From a virus, in IMG/VR virus record IMGVR_UViG_3300015171_000004, positions 1 to 60,019 of that record: a stretch of 60,019 nucleotides of DNA. One strand, written 5' to 3'. Made by a program: the position numbers and the translations under genes. Under the pieces are notes generated by a model. It made no database searches. It saw only the letters and a list, made by a program, of their open reading frames with translations, and was not told where the DNA came from. The first letter of the stretch is position 1. Each line of letters opens with the position of its first letter. Shown in pieces: positions 52,580 to 60,019 of this stretch.

Positions 52580-54217
52580 TTAAAAGTCGTCCTGCATAAA
52601 GTCGCGTTCCTCAGCATCTTCTATTTCCTCAAACGTTGGGAACGATTGATCTAGTGTGTGACGTTTCGATGCATCCCCTCGTATGTCATCGTCTAGCAAA
52701 TGTACGCTAGGAGTTACCATAGAGGACATGTAGTAAGCGGCCATAGATAGCGTATCCACGAAGTCGTCATGTGACCCTAACGGAAACATTGCCATCTCGT
52801 TTACTACTATCCCACTGAAGTGTACGTGCTTAGGAAAGTACACCTTGCCATTCCCCATCATGACTGCCGCAGGCGTGGCTCTCACAACCTTGTCACCCTT
52901 GCCGTTAGGAGAATATGCGACGACTGGTATGCCCTGCTGTAGCAACTGCTGTACGACCGATAGCTGATACCCTACGCTCTCGATTGCCATAAAGGACGGG
53001 CTATATCTATAGAACGCATCCTTAAATAACGCTATCTGCTGCGGGTTGTCAAGCCTATCCCGAAGCATGTCTATCAGAATAAGATCGCAGTCAGGAGTAA
53101 GCGCCCAGACAGACACGACCGTGTAGTCGCTGGTTGTGTTCTTGGTGATGGCTAAGTCTGCTGTAACGAATACTTGGCAGTCGTTCTCGTCAATCGTTTT
53201 GGCCGTGCCATCTTTGGTAGTGAACTGATAGTATTTGTGTAGTCCATCGTCGAACGTTGTGTAGTGCCTTATCCATGCCGTCTTGAATATTTGCCCACCT
53301 GCCGGGGTCGGTCGCTGCTGGAACTGTGAGGCAAAGGACTGTGGACCTATCTGTGTCTCTAGTTTGTCCAGTTCGTTCTTTCCTATGCGTTCCTTCCATA
53401 GCGCCTCGTTTTCTTCGTTGCGTGGGTCTTCGTATGCCAGGGATGTAGAAAAGGTTTTCTTTCCCTCGTATCGCGCCGGGATAACAAGAGACTCCCACGT
53501 ACCGCCAAGTTCCATAAGCATGCCGGGGATGTCGTTCTCATGCAACCTCTGTGAAACGTTTACTATCGCGCCCGTCTTCTGATTGTTTAGGCGTGTACAG
53601 AATGCCTCGTTAAACCACATATTGGCCGCCTCACGTGTGGCTCCACTGCCACTATCCATAGCGTTTAGCAGGTCGTCCGCAACAAGGAAGTCAGCACCGA
53701 AGCCAGTTACGCTGCCGCCAGTTGAGGTTGCGAACATGCCGCCGCCTGATGTGTTCTCGTAACTACCCTTGGCGTTTTGATCCTTGGCTAGCTGGACTAC
53801 ATCGCCCCATAAGCGCTTGTACCAGTCGCTCTCTAGGATAAGACGCCTGCGCCGCGACATGCTATTCGAGAGTGCAAGCGCATACGACGATGTGATGAAC
53901 CGCTTATCTGGTTGCGTAGTCCATACCCAGCAGGGGAATGCGATTGACACCATGATAGACTTCATATGCCGTGGGGGGATGTTGATGTTCAGGCGCTTTA
54001 TCTGGCCGTCCCTTACCGCAGTCATGTGTTCTGAGATGCAATCGATAAACCACCCATCGGTGTATTCGACTCCCGGCTCTATGACGTGCCAGCACCCTGC
54101 TATGAAGTCCTTGAGAGATGCACCATACAAGATTGACTCCATCATGTCGCGCTTCATTTGATGTAGATCTTGCATGGTGTATTGCTGGATAACGTTTTCT
54201 TTCTTGCTTGTTGGCAT
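52580..54217 (-). CDS. Terminase large subunit, 545 aa
   Basis: ATPase domain: an atypical Walker A in NIPPRHMKSIMVS (about residue 80), Walker B FLVADDLL (about 178), and coupling SQRLHE. Nuclease domain: FVTADLAITKNTTSDYTV (about 340), SVGYQ and the terminal SHDDFVDTLSMA (about 485). It packages DNA into proheads. ATG 54217 lies just after the small subunit stop. Confidence 0.95.
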   Translation of the reverse strand: MPTSKKENVIQQYTMQDLHQMKRDMMESILYGASLKDFIAGCWHVIEPGVEYTDGWFIDCISEHMTAVRDGQIKRLNINIPPRHMKSIMVSIAFPCWVWTTQPDKRFITSSYALALSNSMSRRRRLILESDWYKRLWGDVVQLAKDQNAKGSYENTSGGGMFATSTGGSVTGFGADFLVADDLLNAMDSGSGATREAANMWFNEAFCTRLNNQKTGAIVNVSQRLHENDIPGMLMELGGTWESLVIPARYEGKKTFSTSLAYEDPRNEENEALWKERIGKNELDKLETQIGPQSFASQFQQRPTPAGGQIFKTAWIRHYTTFDDGLHKYYQFTTKDGTAKTIDENDCQVFVTADLAITKNTTSDYTVVSVWALTPDCDLILIDMLRDRLDNPQQIALFKDAFYRYSPSFMAIESVGYQLSVVQQLLQQGIPVVAYSPNGKGDKVVRATPAAVMMGNGKVYFPKHVHFSGIVVNEMAMFPLGSHDDFVDTLSMAAYYMSSMVTPSVHLLDDDIRGDASKRHTLDQSFPTFEEIEDAEERDFMQDDF

Positions 54218-54218
54218 G

Positions 54219-54833
54219 CTACAGCCCCAACTGTCTGCGGATCTCGGCTAGCGGCATATCAACCAACGACATGCGCAGATCGTCTTTGATCGTCTCGATA
54301 TCTGGACCCTTCTCTTGCGGGCCTTCGTCGTTGGTATTCATGTTCTGTCTGATGTCCGTAGCGACGCCTAACGCGATACGTCCAACCTTCTGATACTCCA
54401 TCACTTGACGGGATACTGACTTAATGATCTGGTACTTCTCGTCTAGATCTTCGGCAGCCTCTAGTTTGTCGAGAATGATCTGTAGTGCCTCTTCGGCAAG
54501 CGTACGGCACACACCATCAAATTGTTCGATTGCCGCAGCCCTATCCTCTATGGTGCGTGCTAGTGCAGTCTTGTATGCTGCTTCCTCAGCGCCTATACGT
54601 TGCCGTGACCACTTTTCCTCGGCAGCGCGTACCCGTATCTGCTGTACGGGGATGTTCAGGCGTTCTCCCACTTCTACCATAGTAGGATATTCAATTGTGC
54701 CGTCGTCGCTCTTCTCACCCTGCACATAGAGGATGCGGGCCTCATTCCAGGGATGTCGTACCTGATTGCCTGCCTTACCAAAGTTGCCTTTATTGTTTGC
54801 CCGCTTGTCGTCGGGCCGTGTGCTTTGTGCCAT
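54219..54833 (-). CDS. Terminase small subunit, 204 aa
   Basis: An N-terminal helix-turn-helix-like segment (TMVEVGERLNIPVQQIRVRAA, about residues 50-70) is followed by long helices for oligomerisation and a C-terminal tail ending in VDMPLAEIRRQLGL. Position directly before the large subunit supports the assignment. It recognises the packaging site. Confidence 0.75.
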   Translation of the reverse strand: MAQSTRPDDKRANNKGNFGKAGNQVRHPWNEARILYVQGEKSDDGTIEYPTMVEVGERLNIPVQQIRVRAAEEKWSRQRIGAEEAAYKTALARTIEDRAAAIEQFDGVCRTLAEEALQIILDKLEAAEDLDEKYQIIKSVSRQVMEYQKVGRIALGVATDIRQNMNTNDEGPQEKGPDIETIKDDLRMSLVDMPLAEIRRQLGL

Positions 54834-54839
54834 AGTAGT

Positions 54840-54910
54840 AAACCTTTTCTTCCTAACTAGAGAACGTTTTCTTCCAATACTAAATAATGCATCCTTGCAA
54901 GAAAAGGTTT
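54840..54910. repeat. Perfect 12-bp inverted repeat before terminase genes
   Basis: AAACCTTTTCTT (54840-54851) and AAGAAAAGGTTT (54899-54910), 47 bp apart, between the holin-like gene and the terminase small subunit. The loop has a weak promoter-like TTTTCT-N17-TAGTAT on the minus strand. It could be a regulatory hairpin or a packaging-related site. Confidence 0.5.
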
Positions 54911-54911
54911 T

Positions 54912-55484
54912 CTATCCCTGAACTTCTGGCTTCGGTGTCGCGTTGAACACTACGCCCGCAGGCACGGAGTCAGGAACGATGGGTGTAGTAACCGGGGCAA
55001 TCGGAGCTTCTGGCATACCAGCATGCGAGACATCAACCATAGCAGGTGCCTGCGCTGGGGCGTTCCCTCTGATTATGTCCTGTAAGCGCTTGCCTAGTTC
55101 AGCGTACACTTCGTCAAGTGCTTTAGGGTCAAGAGCGATCTGTTGCGTGGTCGCTTTGTCGATGGTTGGCTTACCAGCAAGACTAATGTTATTGTACGAT
55201 GCTTTGGCGCTATCACTTACGAGATTAAGGGCCGTTGCTACTCCGCTATCGCCTTGTGCATTGAAGTACTTAGCAATGGCCTGTAACAGCGACACGACTG
55301 CGGCAGTAACGCTTGCAATGATGAGGGTTCCATTGATAGGCGCTCCGGTTGCAACGGCACTAGTGACCACTACGCCAGCACTAGTAAAGGCACCGATTAG
55401 CAGGGACTTGCCGAAGCGTAGTATAGCGCGTTCCATAGGAGTCATAACTTGGTTGTTCGACGCCTTAGCAATAATGTTTGTCAT
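54912..55484 (-). CDS. Holin-like membrane protein, 190 aa
   Basis: Start at ATG 55484 (MTNIIAKAS) behind AAAGGAAAAACAACAGA; the longer frame reads back through its promoter. Two membrane segments (about residues 24-42 and 50-70) are followed by a 120-residue soluble, Pro/Ala-rich tail. Lies next to two peptidoglycan hydrolases, so a holin or anti-holin is likely. The long tail is unusual. Controlled by a promoter flanked by two operator-like palindromes. Confidence 0.6.
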   Translation of the reverse strand: MTNIIAKASNNQVMTPMERAILRFGKSLLIGAFTSAGVVVTSAVATGAPINGTLIIASVTAAVVSLLQAIAKYFNAQGDSGVATALNLVSDSAKASYNNISLAGKPTIDKATTQQIALDPKALDEVYAELGKRLQDIIRGNAPAQAPAMVDVSHAGMPEAPIAPVTTPIVPDSVPAGVVFNATPKPEVQG

Positions 55485-55523
55485 TCTGTTGTTTTTCCTT
55501 TGTGTGTTGTATGCGTACAGGAA

Positions 55524-55594
55524 GGTCACTAGAGACCCTGCGTTATTCGTTAGTATGATTATACCACAAACTAGTACATAAGTCACTAGCGACC
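55524..55594 (-). promoter_or_regulatory. Promoter with two CTAG-centred operators before the holin-like gene
   Basis: Near-palindromes GGTCACTAGAGACC (55524-55537) and AGTCACTAGCGACC (55581-55594) flank a promoter with perfect -10 TATAAT (55558-55563, minus strand). The second palindrome covers the -35 position (55581-55586, GTGACT); the first lies at about +14 to +27. The layout suggests repression by a dimeric protein at both sites. Confidence 0.65.
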
Positions 55595-55617
55595 CTCTCA
55601 TTGACGCTACGGATACG

Positions 55618-56634
55618 CTATAGCCACGTTGCTACGTTGTCTTTAAGATCCCACGAACACGACGCTTTACTGAAGTGCTGTAGGGCAATCGGGTTGCCTT
55701 TAACGTTTACCAGTGGCTTACCGGATGCGTCATTCTTCTGCTCGGCGTTCAGGGGGACGCCCTTGAAGTCGTGGTTCACAAGGTGGTCAAGCCAACTATT
55801 GTAAATTCCCCCGCCTTTGGGATAGGTCACGCCCGTACCGCTCCATAGCGCATCGGCGTATGCGTTGAACTCTGCTGTTGCCACGCTCTTGTCATAGACA
55901 CGTACCAGGGGCTTATCTGGCGCTGGCTTCGGATGCGTTGCCGTGCTAAGTTGGTTTAGCTTAGCGCCGGTCTTTGGGTTCCATCCTGCCGGGAACGGTG
56001 CAAGCCAGGGTTGACGTATCATGCACGCCCAATGAATGCCTAGGGCGGAGGCCCTATATGTGCGTGGTTGCGGTCGTGGTACGTTGTTTCCCTGCAATGC
56101 GCCCGTTACGTTGGCTGGGTCGTGTACAATGTAGTCACCTGTATCCTTGTGATATCCGGTGATGGTGAAAATGTGTGATCCTGCTGCGCCCCACCAATAG
56201 GGATTAGCGCCGAGTCCAACGTCGAACACGGTGTTTTCGGGAACGGTCACGATAACAGGATAGCCGCTATCTAATGCGCCGTGTATGCATGCGATATCAC
56301 TTGCTTGCACGCTATTAGGCCCGATGTCCACAATATCAAGGTAGTGGGAAGACCCGCTATTCGGCAGCGCTTTGGTGATGAGACGATGCATATCTGGTAT
56401 GGATACGCCGCCGTCCATGTTAGCGCCGTTACTTCCATACTGGTTGGAATATTCTTGCAACCACCATGCGTCAATTGTGCCTAAGCTAGCACGCACGCCT
56501 GCCCCAGGTGCACCTGCATAGCACTGTAGTGCCGCAGCAACGAAGCCACATGCGAATTCTGTTCTCCCTGCCAAGAACTGACTCAGCGTAGCCAGATCTA
56601 TCACCTCGCCTGTACTGTTTAGTTTCACTGTCAA
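55618..56634 (-). CDS. C39-like papain-fold cysteine peptidase, probable lysin, 338 aa
   Basis: Catalytic-type residues are in order: FACGFVAAAL (Cys near 29), GSHIFTITGYHK (His near 153), YIVHDPAN (Asp near 168). This is the Peptidase_C39_2-type core (about residues 20-200). The last 130 residues are a separate module with PxP and GTGVTYPKGGGIYNSW segments. No signal peptide, so release would need the holin. TTG 56634 follows GGAGGAAAATAGA. It pairs with the amidase upstream. Confidence 0.75.
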   Translation of the reverse strand: MTVKLNSTGEVIDLATLSQFLAGRTEFACGFVAAALQCYAGAPGAGVRASLGTIDAWWLQEYSNQYGSNGANMDGGVSIPDMHRLITKALPNSGSSHYLDIVDIGPNSVQASDIACIHGALDSGYPVIVTVPENTVFDVGLGANPYWWGAAGSHIFTITGYHKDTGDYIVHDPANVTGALQGNNVPRPQPRTYRASALGIHWACMIRQPWLAPFPAGWNPKTGAKLNQLSTATHPKPAPDKPLVRVYDKSVATAEFNAYADALWSGTGVTYPKGGGIYNSWLDHLVNHDFKGVPLNAEQKNDASGKPLVNVKGNPIALQHFSKASCSWDLKDNVATWL

Positions 56635-56635
56635 T

Positions 56636-57817
56636 CTATTTTCCTCCTGCTATTTGTGCGTCGCTGATAAGAGACTGGATAGCGTGTACTAGTGTGACTG
56701 CCTTAAGAGCTTCGTCGGTTGCGGTTGTGGATGCGTTGGCGGTTGCGTCGGCCAGTGCTTTCTCAGCATCGGAAAGTTTCGCGTTAATGCCAGCGATCTC
56801 AGTAGAAAACGATTTCTGTAGATCGTCTTTTTCCTTCTGTAGCAACGTGTTGGACTCGGTTGAGGCAAGAAGCTTACCATTCAGCGCGGCTATAACCTTC
56901 TCATTCTCTAGGATAGCGAGGTTCATGTTCGTATCGACGTGTGCAGCATACACGGAGCCGGTATGTCCTGCCGGGGAATCGTACTTGCTTAGTGGGTCGT
57001 ATACGAGGATACCCCTCTCGAATACCTGAAACACGTTACCCGCCGTGTCCAGTGGAACTTCGTTTGTCTTTGGCAGTCCCAGGAACGTCAATCCACATAG
57101 ATCACTATTGCCGTACGCTACGTACTTCGCCAGGATGCCGCCCTTTAGTTGTTTCAACGTTTGTTTGCATACCCACACGCCACCGAGTGCAGCACTAAAG
57201 TAGTTCTGTACTTCCTTGTTATTCAGGTCAATAATCATTTCCACCTCCATAGGTTGGTTGGCTAAGAATGCCACTAGCTCTTTAATCGGATATGGACCTG
57301 GGCAAAAACTTCGGTTCACGCCGTCGATATCACTATGGAATACAATGCTTCCACCGTCGTCACCATATTTGCGAACTAGATTAAAGTGCCTCGTTAATAA
57401 ATCCACTAGTGCGAAGCTAGTTTCTTGTTGTGGTGCTGTTAGCACGTCACTGTTACGCACAGCATCATACTTGCAGTGTTCGATGCTGATGATATCGTAG
57501 TTGTGGTTACGAACCGGTATGTATGGCTTGTGCGTGGTTGTTGCCCCCGCACTCCACATTGCATAGCCTGGCATAAGCAGGGGTGCACACTGCACTAGTG
57601 ATCCGTCCTTGTCGATAATGAAGTGAGTCCCGGCTTGTCTACTGCTGTTACGAAAATCGTTCCCGATGTTTACAGCCGATGCATTAGGGCTTGCCGTGCC
57701 ATGCAGCACAATAAAGTTGACCTGCTTCATGCTGCCGGGTCCAAACGACTTGCTAGTCGCGTCAATATACGTTGCCTCTTTAATAATTCCGTTGGGTTGA
57801 AGTGTTAGTGTTTTCAA
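56636..57817 (-). CDS. N-acetylmuramoyl-L-alanine amidase (Amidase_2) endolysin, 393 aa
   Basis: Zinc ligands of the T7-lysozyme/PGRP fold are visible: IVLHGTA (His near residue 39), VFHSDIDG (His near 162) and SFCPGPYP (Cys near 173). A central unassigned domain (about 195-300) may bind the wall, and a coiled coil fills the last 90 residues. It cleaves the bond between muramic acid and the stem peptide. Start is TTG 57817 with GGGAGGG upstream. Adjacent to holin-like genes. Confidence 0.85.
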   Translation of the reverse strand: MKTLTLQPNGIIKEATYIDATSKSFGPGSMKQVNFIVLHGTASPNASAVNIGNDFRNSSRQAGTHFIIDKDGSLVQCAPLLMPGYAMWSAGATTTHKPYIPVRNHNYDIISIEHCKYDAVRNSDVLTAPQQETSFALVDLLTRHFNLVRKYGDDGGSIVFHSDIDGVNRSFCPGPYPIKELVAFLANQPMEVEMIIDLNNKEVQNYFSAALGGVWVCKQTLKQLKGGILAKYVAYGNSDLCGLTFLGLPKTNEVPLDTAGNVFQVFERGILVYDPLSKYDSPAGHTGSVYAAHVDTNMNLAILENEKVIAALNGKLLASTESNTLLQKEKDDLQKSFSTEIAGINAKLSDAEKALADATANASTTATDEALKAVTLVHAIQSLISDAQIAGGK

Positions 57818-57821
57818 TCCC

Positions 57822-58064
57822 TTAGTCCCTCCCGTCGTCGTTCAGATCTGCAATCCGTCTGACAACATTTAAGCCGCCCTGATAATTCGATAGCATGGAC
57901 ATAAAGACGCCCAGCGCAATAGCCACCAGCGTTAGTAGTCGTGGGTCAACGTTGACGCCCTCTAGAGCCTGTACGGTCATGACACCTAAGCTACAGAACA
58001 ACGTAGCGAATACAAACAGCGTTCCTAGCACCCTCACTAGCGGCCCGGATAATAGATCTTTCAA
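57822..58064 (-). CDS. Holin-like two-pass membrane protein, 80 aa
   Basis: Two membrane segments (about residues 9-33 and 40-60) and a charged DLNDDGRD tail, the size and shape of class II holins. TTG 58064 overlaps the upstream TGA. Directly before the amidase. Confidence 0.65.
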   Translation of the reverse strand: MKDLLSGPLVRVLGTLFVFATLFCSLGVMTVQALEGVNVDPRLLTLVAIALGVFMSMLSNYQGGLNVVRRIADLNDDGRD

Positions 58065-58378
58065 TTGCCTTGTTCCCTTCTATGCTGTGTGGCGAGGACG
58101 ATGGCACGCGCCCCCATACATATAGTGATGAACGTAAACGTGGCACAATAGAGAGCGGTCGTATAACTATGCGCCAGTAGTGTCTGGACTGTCACCAGAA
58201 GGCCAAAGCATGCATAGGACAATACGCACATACTTGCAAGTATCATCTGTACACGATACAGCCAAGCGTCAAGACGTAAGTCAGCGTCTATCACAAGCAC
58301 GCCGCCCCTGATATTCATGACTGTACATACCTTGCGTATCCCCCGGTGATAATAGTGTGTGATGTGAAACTTACCCAT
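58061..58378 (-). CDS. Membrane protein of the lysis region, 105 aa
   Basis: An N-terminal soluble 40 residues, then two hydrophobic segments (about 49-70 and 76-98). ATG 58378 overlaps the upstream stop in ATGGGTAA. It could be an antiholin or a second holin; no family recognised. Confidence 0.6.
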   Translation of the reverse strand: MGKFHITHYYHRGIRKVCTVMNIRGGVLVIDADLRLDAWLYRVQMILASMCVLSYACFGLLVTVQTLLAHSYTTALYCATFTFITICMGARAIVLATQHRREQGN

Positions 58379-58622
58379 CGTATACTTCACCTGTCTCTAC
58401 TTCGTTGGTCTTCGTCCATTCAACGTCAACGACTGACAGGGGGAATTGCATTGCTAATCTTTGCCCGTACTTATGGCCTGTGTAGAAAACGATTTCTAGC
58501 TTCTCTTCCTTGCCTGCCTCGGCCAGGATGGAGTACGCAATCAGTCGATCAACCTTCTCGCCATCTAGGTATACCTCGCTGTTGAATGATCCTAGTCGCC
58601 TCAGCAATACGTGCTCTATCAT
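58371..58622 (-). CDS. Hypothetical protein, 83 aa
   Basis: ATG 58622 (MIEHVLL) follows AAAGGGAAAAGAA; the longer frame would read through the promoter. Soluble and acidic. First gene of the lysis operon, coupled to the next gene. No family recognised. Confidence 0.6.
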   Translation of the reverse strand: MIEHVLLRRLGSFNSEVYLDGEKVDRLIAYSILAEAGKEEKLEIVFYTGHKYGQRLAMQFPLSVVDVEWTKTNEVETGEVYDG

Positions 58623-58670
58623 TTCTTTTCCCTTTAGATTATGTGTGCAGTCGATTATTCGTGTAGTCTT

Positions 58671-58699
58671 AGTGTACCATATCGTAGTGGTGCTGACAA
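58671..58699 (-). promoter_or_regulatory. Late promoter for lysis operon
   Basis: Minus strand: -35 TTGTCA (58694-58699), 17 bp, -10 TACACT (58671-58676). No early boxes. Confidence 0.6.
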
Positions 58700-58831
58700 G
58701 TGGGGAAAGAAAACGTATTCTTCTGTATCGCTTTGGCGTCCATAGGTCCATGCCACATAGCCCTATTGGAAGTATCGTTCTTACGACGAAGCGCCAATAC
58801 TTATATATATACTAGTGGGATTGTTGCGGGC

Positions 58832-58906
58832 AAATAAAAAGGGTACAAATTAATGTACCCTGCGTGGATGTTCTTTTCTTTTTCCTTCGGACCATATCGC
58901 TCTCAT
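58832..58906 (-). ncRNA. Candidate small RNA, about 75 nt
   Basis: A strong promoter (58913-58941) is followed, after about 46 nt of purine-rich sequence, by a perfect terminator (stem GGGTAC/GTACCC at 58841-58860 plus T tract to 58836). No ORF with a ribosome binding site fits. The next gene has its own promoter, so this unit makes a separate short transcript. Function unknown. Confidence 0.55.
58836..58860 (-). terminator. Rho-independent terminator
   Basis: Stem GGGTAC...GTACCC with an 8-nt loop, followed on the minus strand by TTTTT. Ends the small RNA and any read-through from the 59359 gene. Confidence 0.9.
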
Positions 58907-58912
58907 ACGCGA

Positions 58913-58941
58913 AGTATAACATGATTTCGAGGGTGTGTCAA
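58913..58941 (-). promoter_or_regulatory. Strong sigma70-type promoter of candidate small RNA
   Basis: Minus strand: TTGACA (58936-58941), 17 bp, TATACT (58913-58918). Located in the 100 bp between the stop of the 59359 gene and a terminator. Confidence 0.85.
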
Positions 58942-59008
58942 CCCTATTTTTGGGCATTGAAAAGAAGCTGGACTTTTGTACAGTATGATACACTGTATAT
59001 CATAACTA

Positions 59009-59359
59009 TTAGGCTGGTTGGCTAACTTCTGGCTCGCTTGCTGGCTCTTCAACTTCCGGGGCGCCCGCCTCATTAATGGGTTGTTCGACGACTGGCTGGG
59101 CTGGCTGGACATCTTCCTGTACGGGCGCGGCCATCGGTGCACCTAGTGGAAGTGCGAACGTATCGTAGCTATCCCCGCGCAGGAATGTGAAGCTAATCAT
59201 CTGCCGAGACTCGCGGTCATTCTCAGATGATACAATCGTGTGATCCATGATATCGGACTCTTGGGCATTCTTCGCTGACAAGCTACGGTCAAGCATGTCG
59301 CCAAAGTCAGCGTACTGCGCCCGCAGCACTTGTATAAGATCGTTAGTTGGATTTGACAT
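59009..59359 (-). CDS. Hypothetical protein with acidic Pro-rich tail, 116 aa
   Basis: ATG 59359 (MSNPTND) follows ACAGGAGAAAGAAT. The first 70 residues are folded-like; the last 45 are Pro/Glu/Val/Ala-rich with repeated acidic PxP units. No family recognised. An attenuator-like hairpin lies between promoter and start. Confidence 0.6.
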   Translation of the reverse strand: MSNPTNDLIQVLRAQYADFGDMLDRSLSAKNAQESDIMDHTIVSSENDRESRQMISFTFLRGDSYDTFALPLGAPMAAPVQEDVQPAQPVVEQPINEAGAPEVEEPASEPEVSQPA

Positions 59360-59384
59360 ATTCTTTCTCCTGTGCAATAAAAAA

Positions 59385-59406
59385 GGCAAGCCACGAATAG
59401 CCTGCC
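59385..59406 (-). terminator. Attenuator-like terminator in 5' leader
   Basis: Stem GGCAGGC/GCTTGCC (one G-T pair) with TTTTTT directly after, on the minus strand. It stands about 55 nt after the predicted start of transcription and 19 nt before the ribosome binding site of the 59359 gene, so most transcripts may stop before the gene. Confidence 0.65.
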
Positions 59407-59469
59407 CTTCTTCTGAATGTGCTACATTGTGTAGCGTTGCGTCGTTACTAGTACGCCTCTGTTGAAACA

Positions 59470-59498
59470 AGCATACCATAGAAGCGGGCCGTTGTCAA
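59470..59498 (-). promoter_or_regulatory. Promoter upstream of attenuator
   Basis: Minus strand: TTGACA (59493-59498), 17 bp, TATGCT (59470-59475). No early boxes. Drives the leader with the hairpin at 59385-59406. Confidence 0.75.
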
Positions 59499-59554
59499 CA
59501 CTGGAATAATAAGTAAGTATCTGCTTACCAATATCCCATTAATTTGTGGAAGGT

Positions 59555-59863
59555 CTATCGTTCTATCGCGGCCATAATACCATGACCGGAAAAGAAAAGC
59601 ACTAGTTCAGGGATGCGCTTCTCAGGAACAAGCCCGCACGTCTGAACGGTGCCATCGTTTGAGGCAACGAACATACAGAATGATGCTTGCGTATCCCTGC
59701 TTAGTAGCACGCTTGTAACGCCCTCTAGCGATACCTGCCATTTAGCCTTATGCTGGTTCCATAATCCGTACAAGCCTATCGTGTTGTGTCTGTGGTTGTC
59801 TCTCAGTATGCCGTTGAGGGTGGGGATAAACAATCCACCCATATCTTCGCGGTCGTTAATCAT
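59555..59863 (-). CDS. Hypothetical protein, 102 aa
   Basis: ATG 59863 (MINDRED) follows CGAGGAAAGCA and overlaps the stop of the upstream partial gene. Beta-rich with no signal peptide. No family recognised. A weak stem (GTAAG/CTTAC) at 59513-59528 follows it. Confidence 0.6.
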   Translation of the reverse strand: MINDREDMGGLFIPTLNGILRDNHRHNTIGLYGLWNQHKAKWQVSLEGVTSVLLSRDTQASFCMFVASNDGTVQTCGLVPEKRIPELVLFFSGHGIMAAIER

Positions 59864-60019
59864 TGCTTTCCTCGTATTCGTTGTCGCTTGCAAAGTCCAG
59901 CCGGTCAAATGTGTACCCGCTTAGGTAGCAATCCCACTTCGCAGCGGACATATAGTCCTCGTGATTGTCGAAGTAGTCCCGTATTGTGCTGGGGCCATCT
60001 GATATGATACTATGTAGCA
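59856..60019 (-). CDS. Hypothetical protein, 5' part cut by window edge
   Basis: The last 54 codons are visible and end EYEESND-stop, with an acidic, aromatic composition (IRDYFDNHEDYM). The stop overlaps the start of the next gene in ATGATTAA. No family recognised from this part. Confidence 0.55.
   Translation of the reverse strand, partial: LHSIISDGPSTIRDYFDNHEDYMSAAKWDCYLSGYTFDRLDFASDNEYEESND

Noticed and set aside
33533-55581. Long plus-strand frames opposite structural genes (for example 38273-38827, 38981-39787, 54943-55581)
   Set aside because: They mirror the codon pattern of clear minus-strand genes, lack ribosome binding sites and give low-complexity Ser/Arg/Ala products.
1-60019. 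tRNA genes, integrase and attachment sites
   Set aside because: No cloverleaf with a GTTCGANTC-type T arm, no tyrosine or serine recombinase motifs were noticed by eye; a covariance-model and profile search would be needed to exclude them fully.

Overview
The window reads as most of the genome of a long-tailed (siphovirus-type) double-stranded DNA phage of a Gram-positive bacterium. It holds a full HK97-type head module, a tape measure of about 1,360 residues, a tail-chaperone frameshift, a lysis cassette and a replication module with its own DnaE-type polymerase. A Gram-positive host is inferred from strong AGGAGG/AAAGGAG ribosome binding sites, frequent TTG and GTG starts, Sec signal peptides, a lipobox-like signal and the lack of Rz-like spanins. 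The genus cannot be fixed from sequence alone. No integrase, tRNA, CRISPR array or insertion sequence was recognised. Both ends cut a gene, so the window may be a linearised circular or longer genome.

Layout. Nearly everything is on the minus strand and is read from right to left. 60.0-54.9 kb: accessory genes and lysis (two holin-like membrane proteins, an amidase, a C39-like cysteine peptidase, a third holin-like protein). 54.8-42.1 kb: terminase small and large subunits, portal, prohead protease, major capsid protein, two possible decoration proteins, head-tail connectors, a lectin/14-residue-repeat/tail-terminator fusion, two related tail tube proteins, and G/GT tail chaperones. 42.1-32.5 kb: tape measure and distal tail proteins. 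32.5-30.7 kb: the only two plus-strand genes, a secreted protein and a Rha/KilAC-type antirepressor, next to a 520-bp AT-rich gap with repeats. 30.1-18.2 kb: replication and recombination (metallophosphoesterase, a frameshifted DNA methyltransferase, primase, two HNH endonucleases, zinc-containing ssDNA-binding protein, DUF3310 protein, DnaE polymerase, Cas4-like nuclease, RuvC-like resolvase). 18.1-0 kb: about 50 small early-type genes, many encoding membrane or exported proteins, plus a sigma factor and a membrane-anchored FtsK/HerA-like ATPase.

The most striking content is regulatory. Three promoter sets follow the gene modules. (1) Thirteen promoters (twelve in 0-18.2 kb, one at 31.5 kb) have a sigma70-type core preceded by one or two TAGTACT(A) boxes. 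Paired boxes are 22-23 bp apart, and the proximal box lies exactly 9 bp (class I) or exactly 19 bp (class II) from the -35, a difference of one helical turn. In nine of these a start codon falls 6-7 nt after the -10, at the predicted transcription start, giving leaderless mini-ORFs or N-terminal extensions. (2) Eight promoters between 20.3 and 31.5 kb share GGAAT-N18-GTTNNTAYTM with invariant spacing and head the replication operons. This resembles promoters of SigR/SigH-type ECF sigma factors and could be read by the phage-encoded sigma factor at 16.8 kb, itself made from a strong boxed promoter. (3) Late genes have box-free TTGACA-N17-TATACT-type promoters, several embedded in inverted repeats or followed by terminator hairpins. 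The inferred programme is host sigma plus a box-binding regulator for early genes, phage sigma for replication genes, then host sigma for structural and lysis genes.
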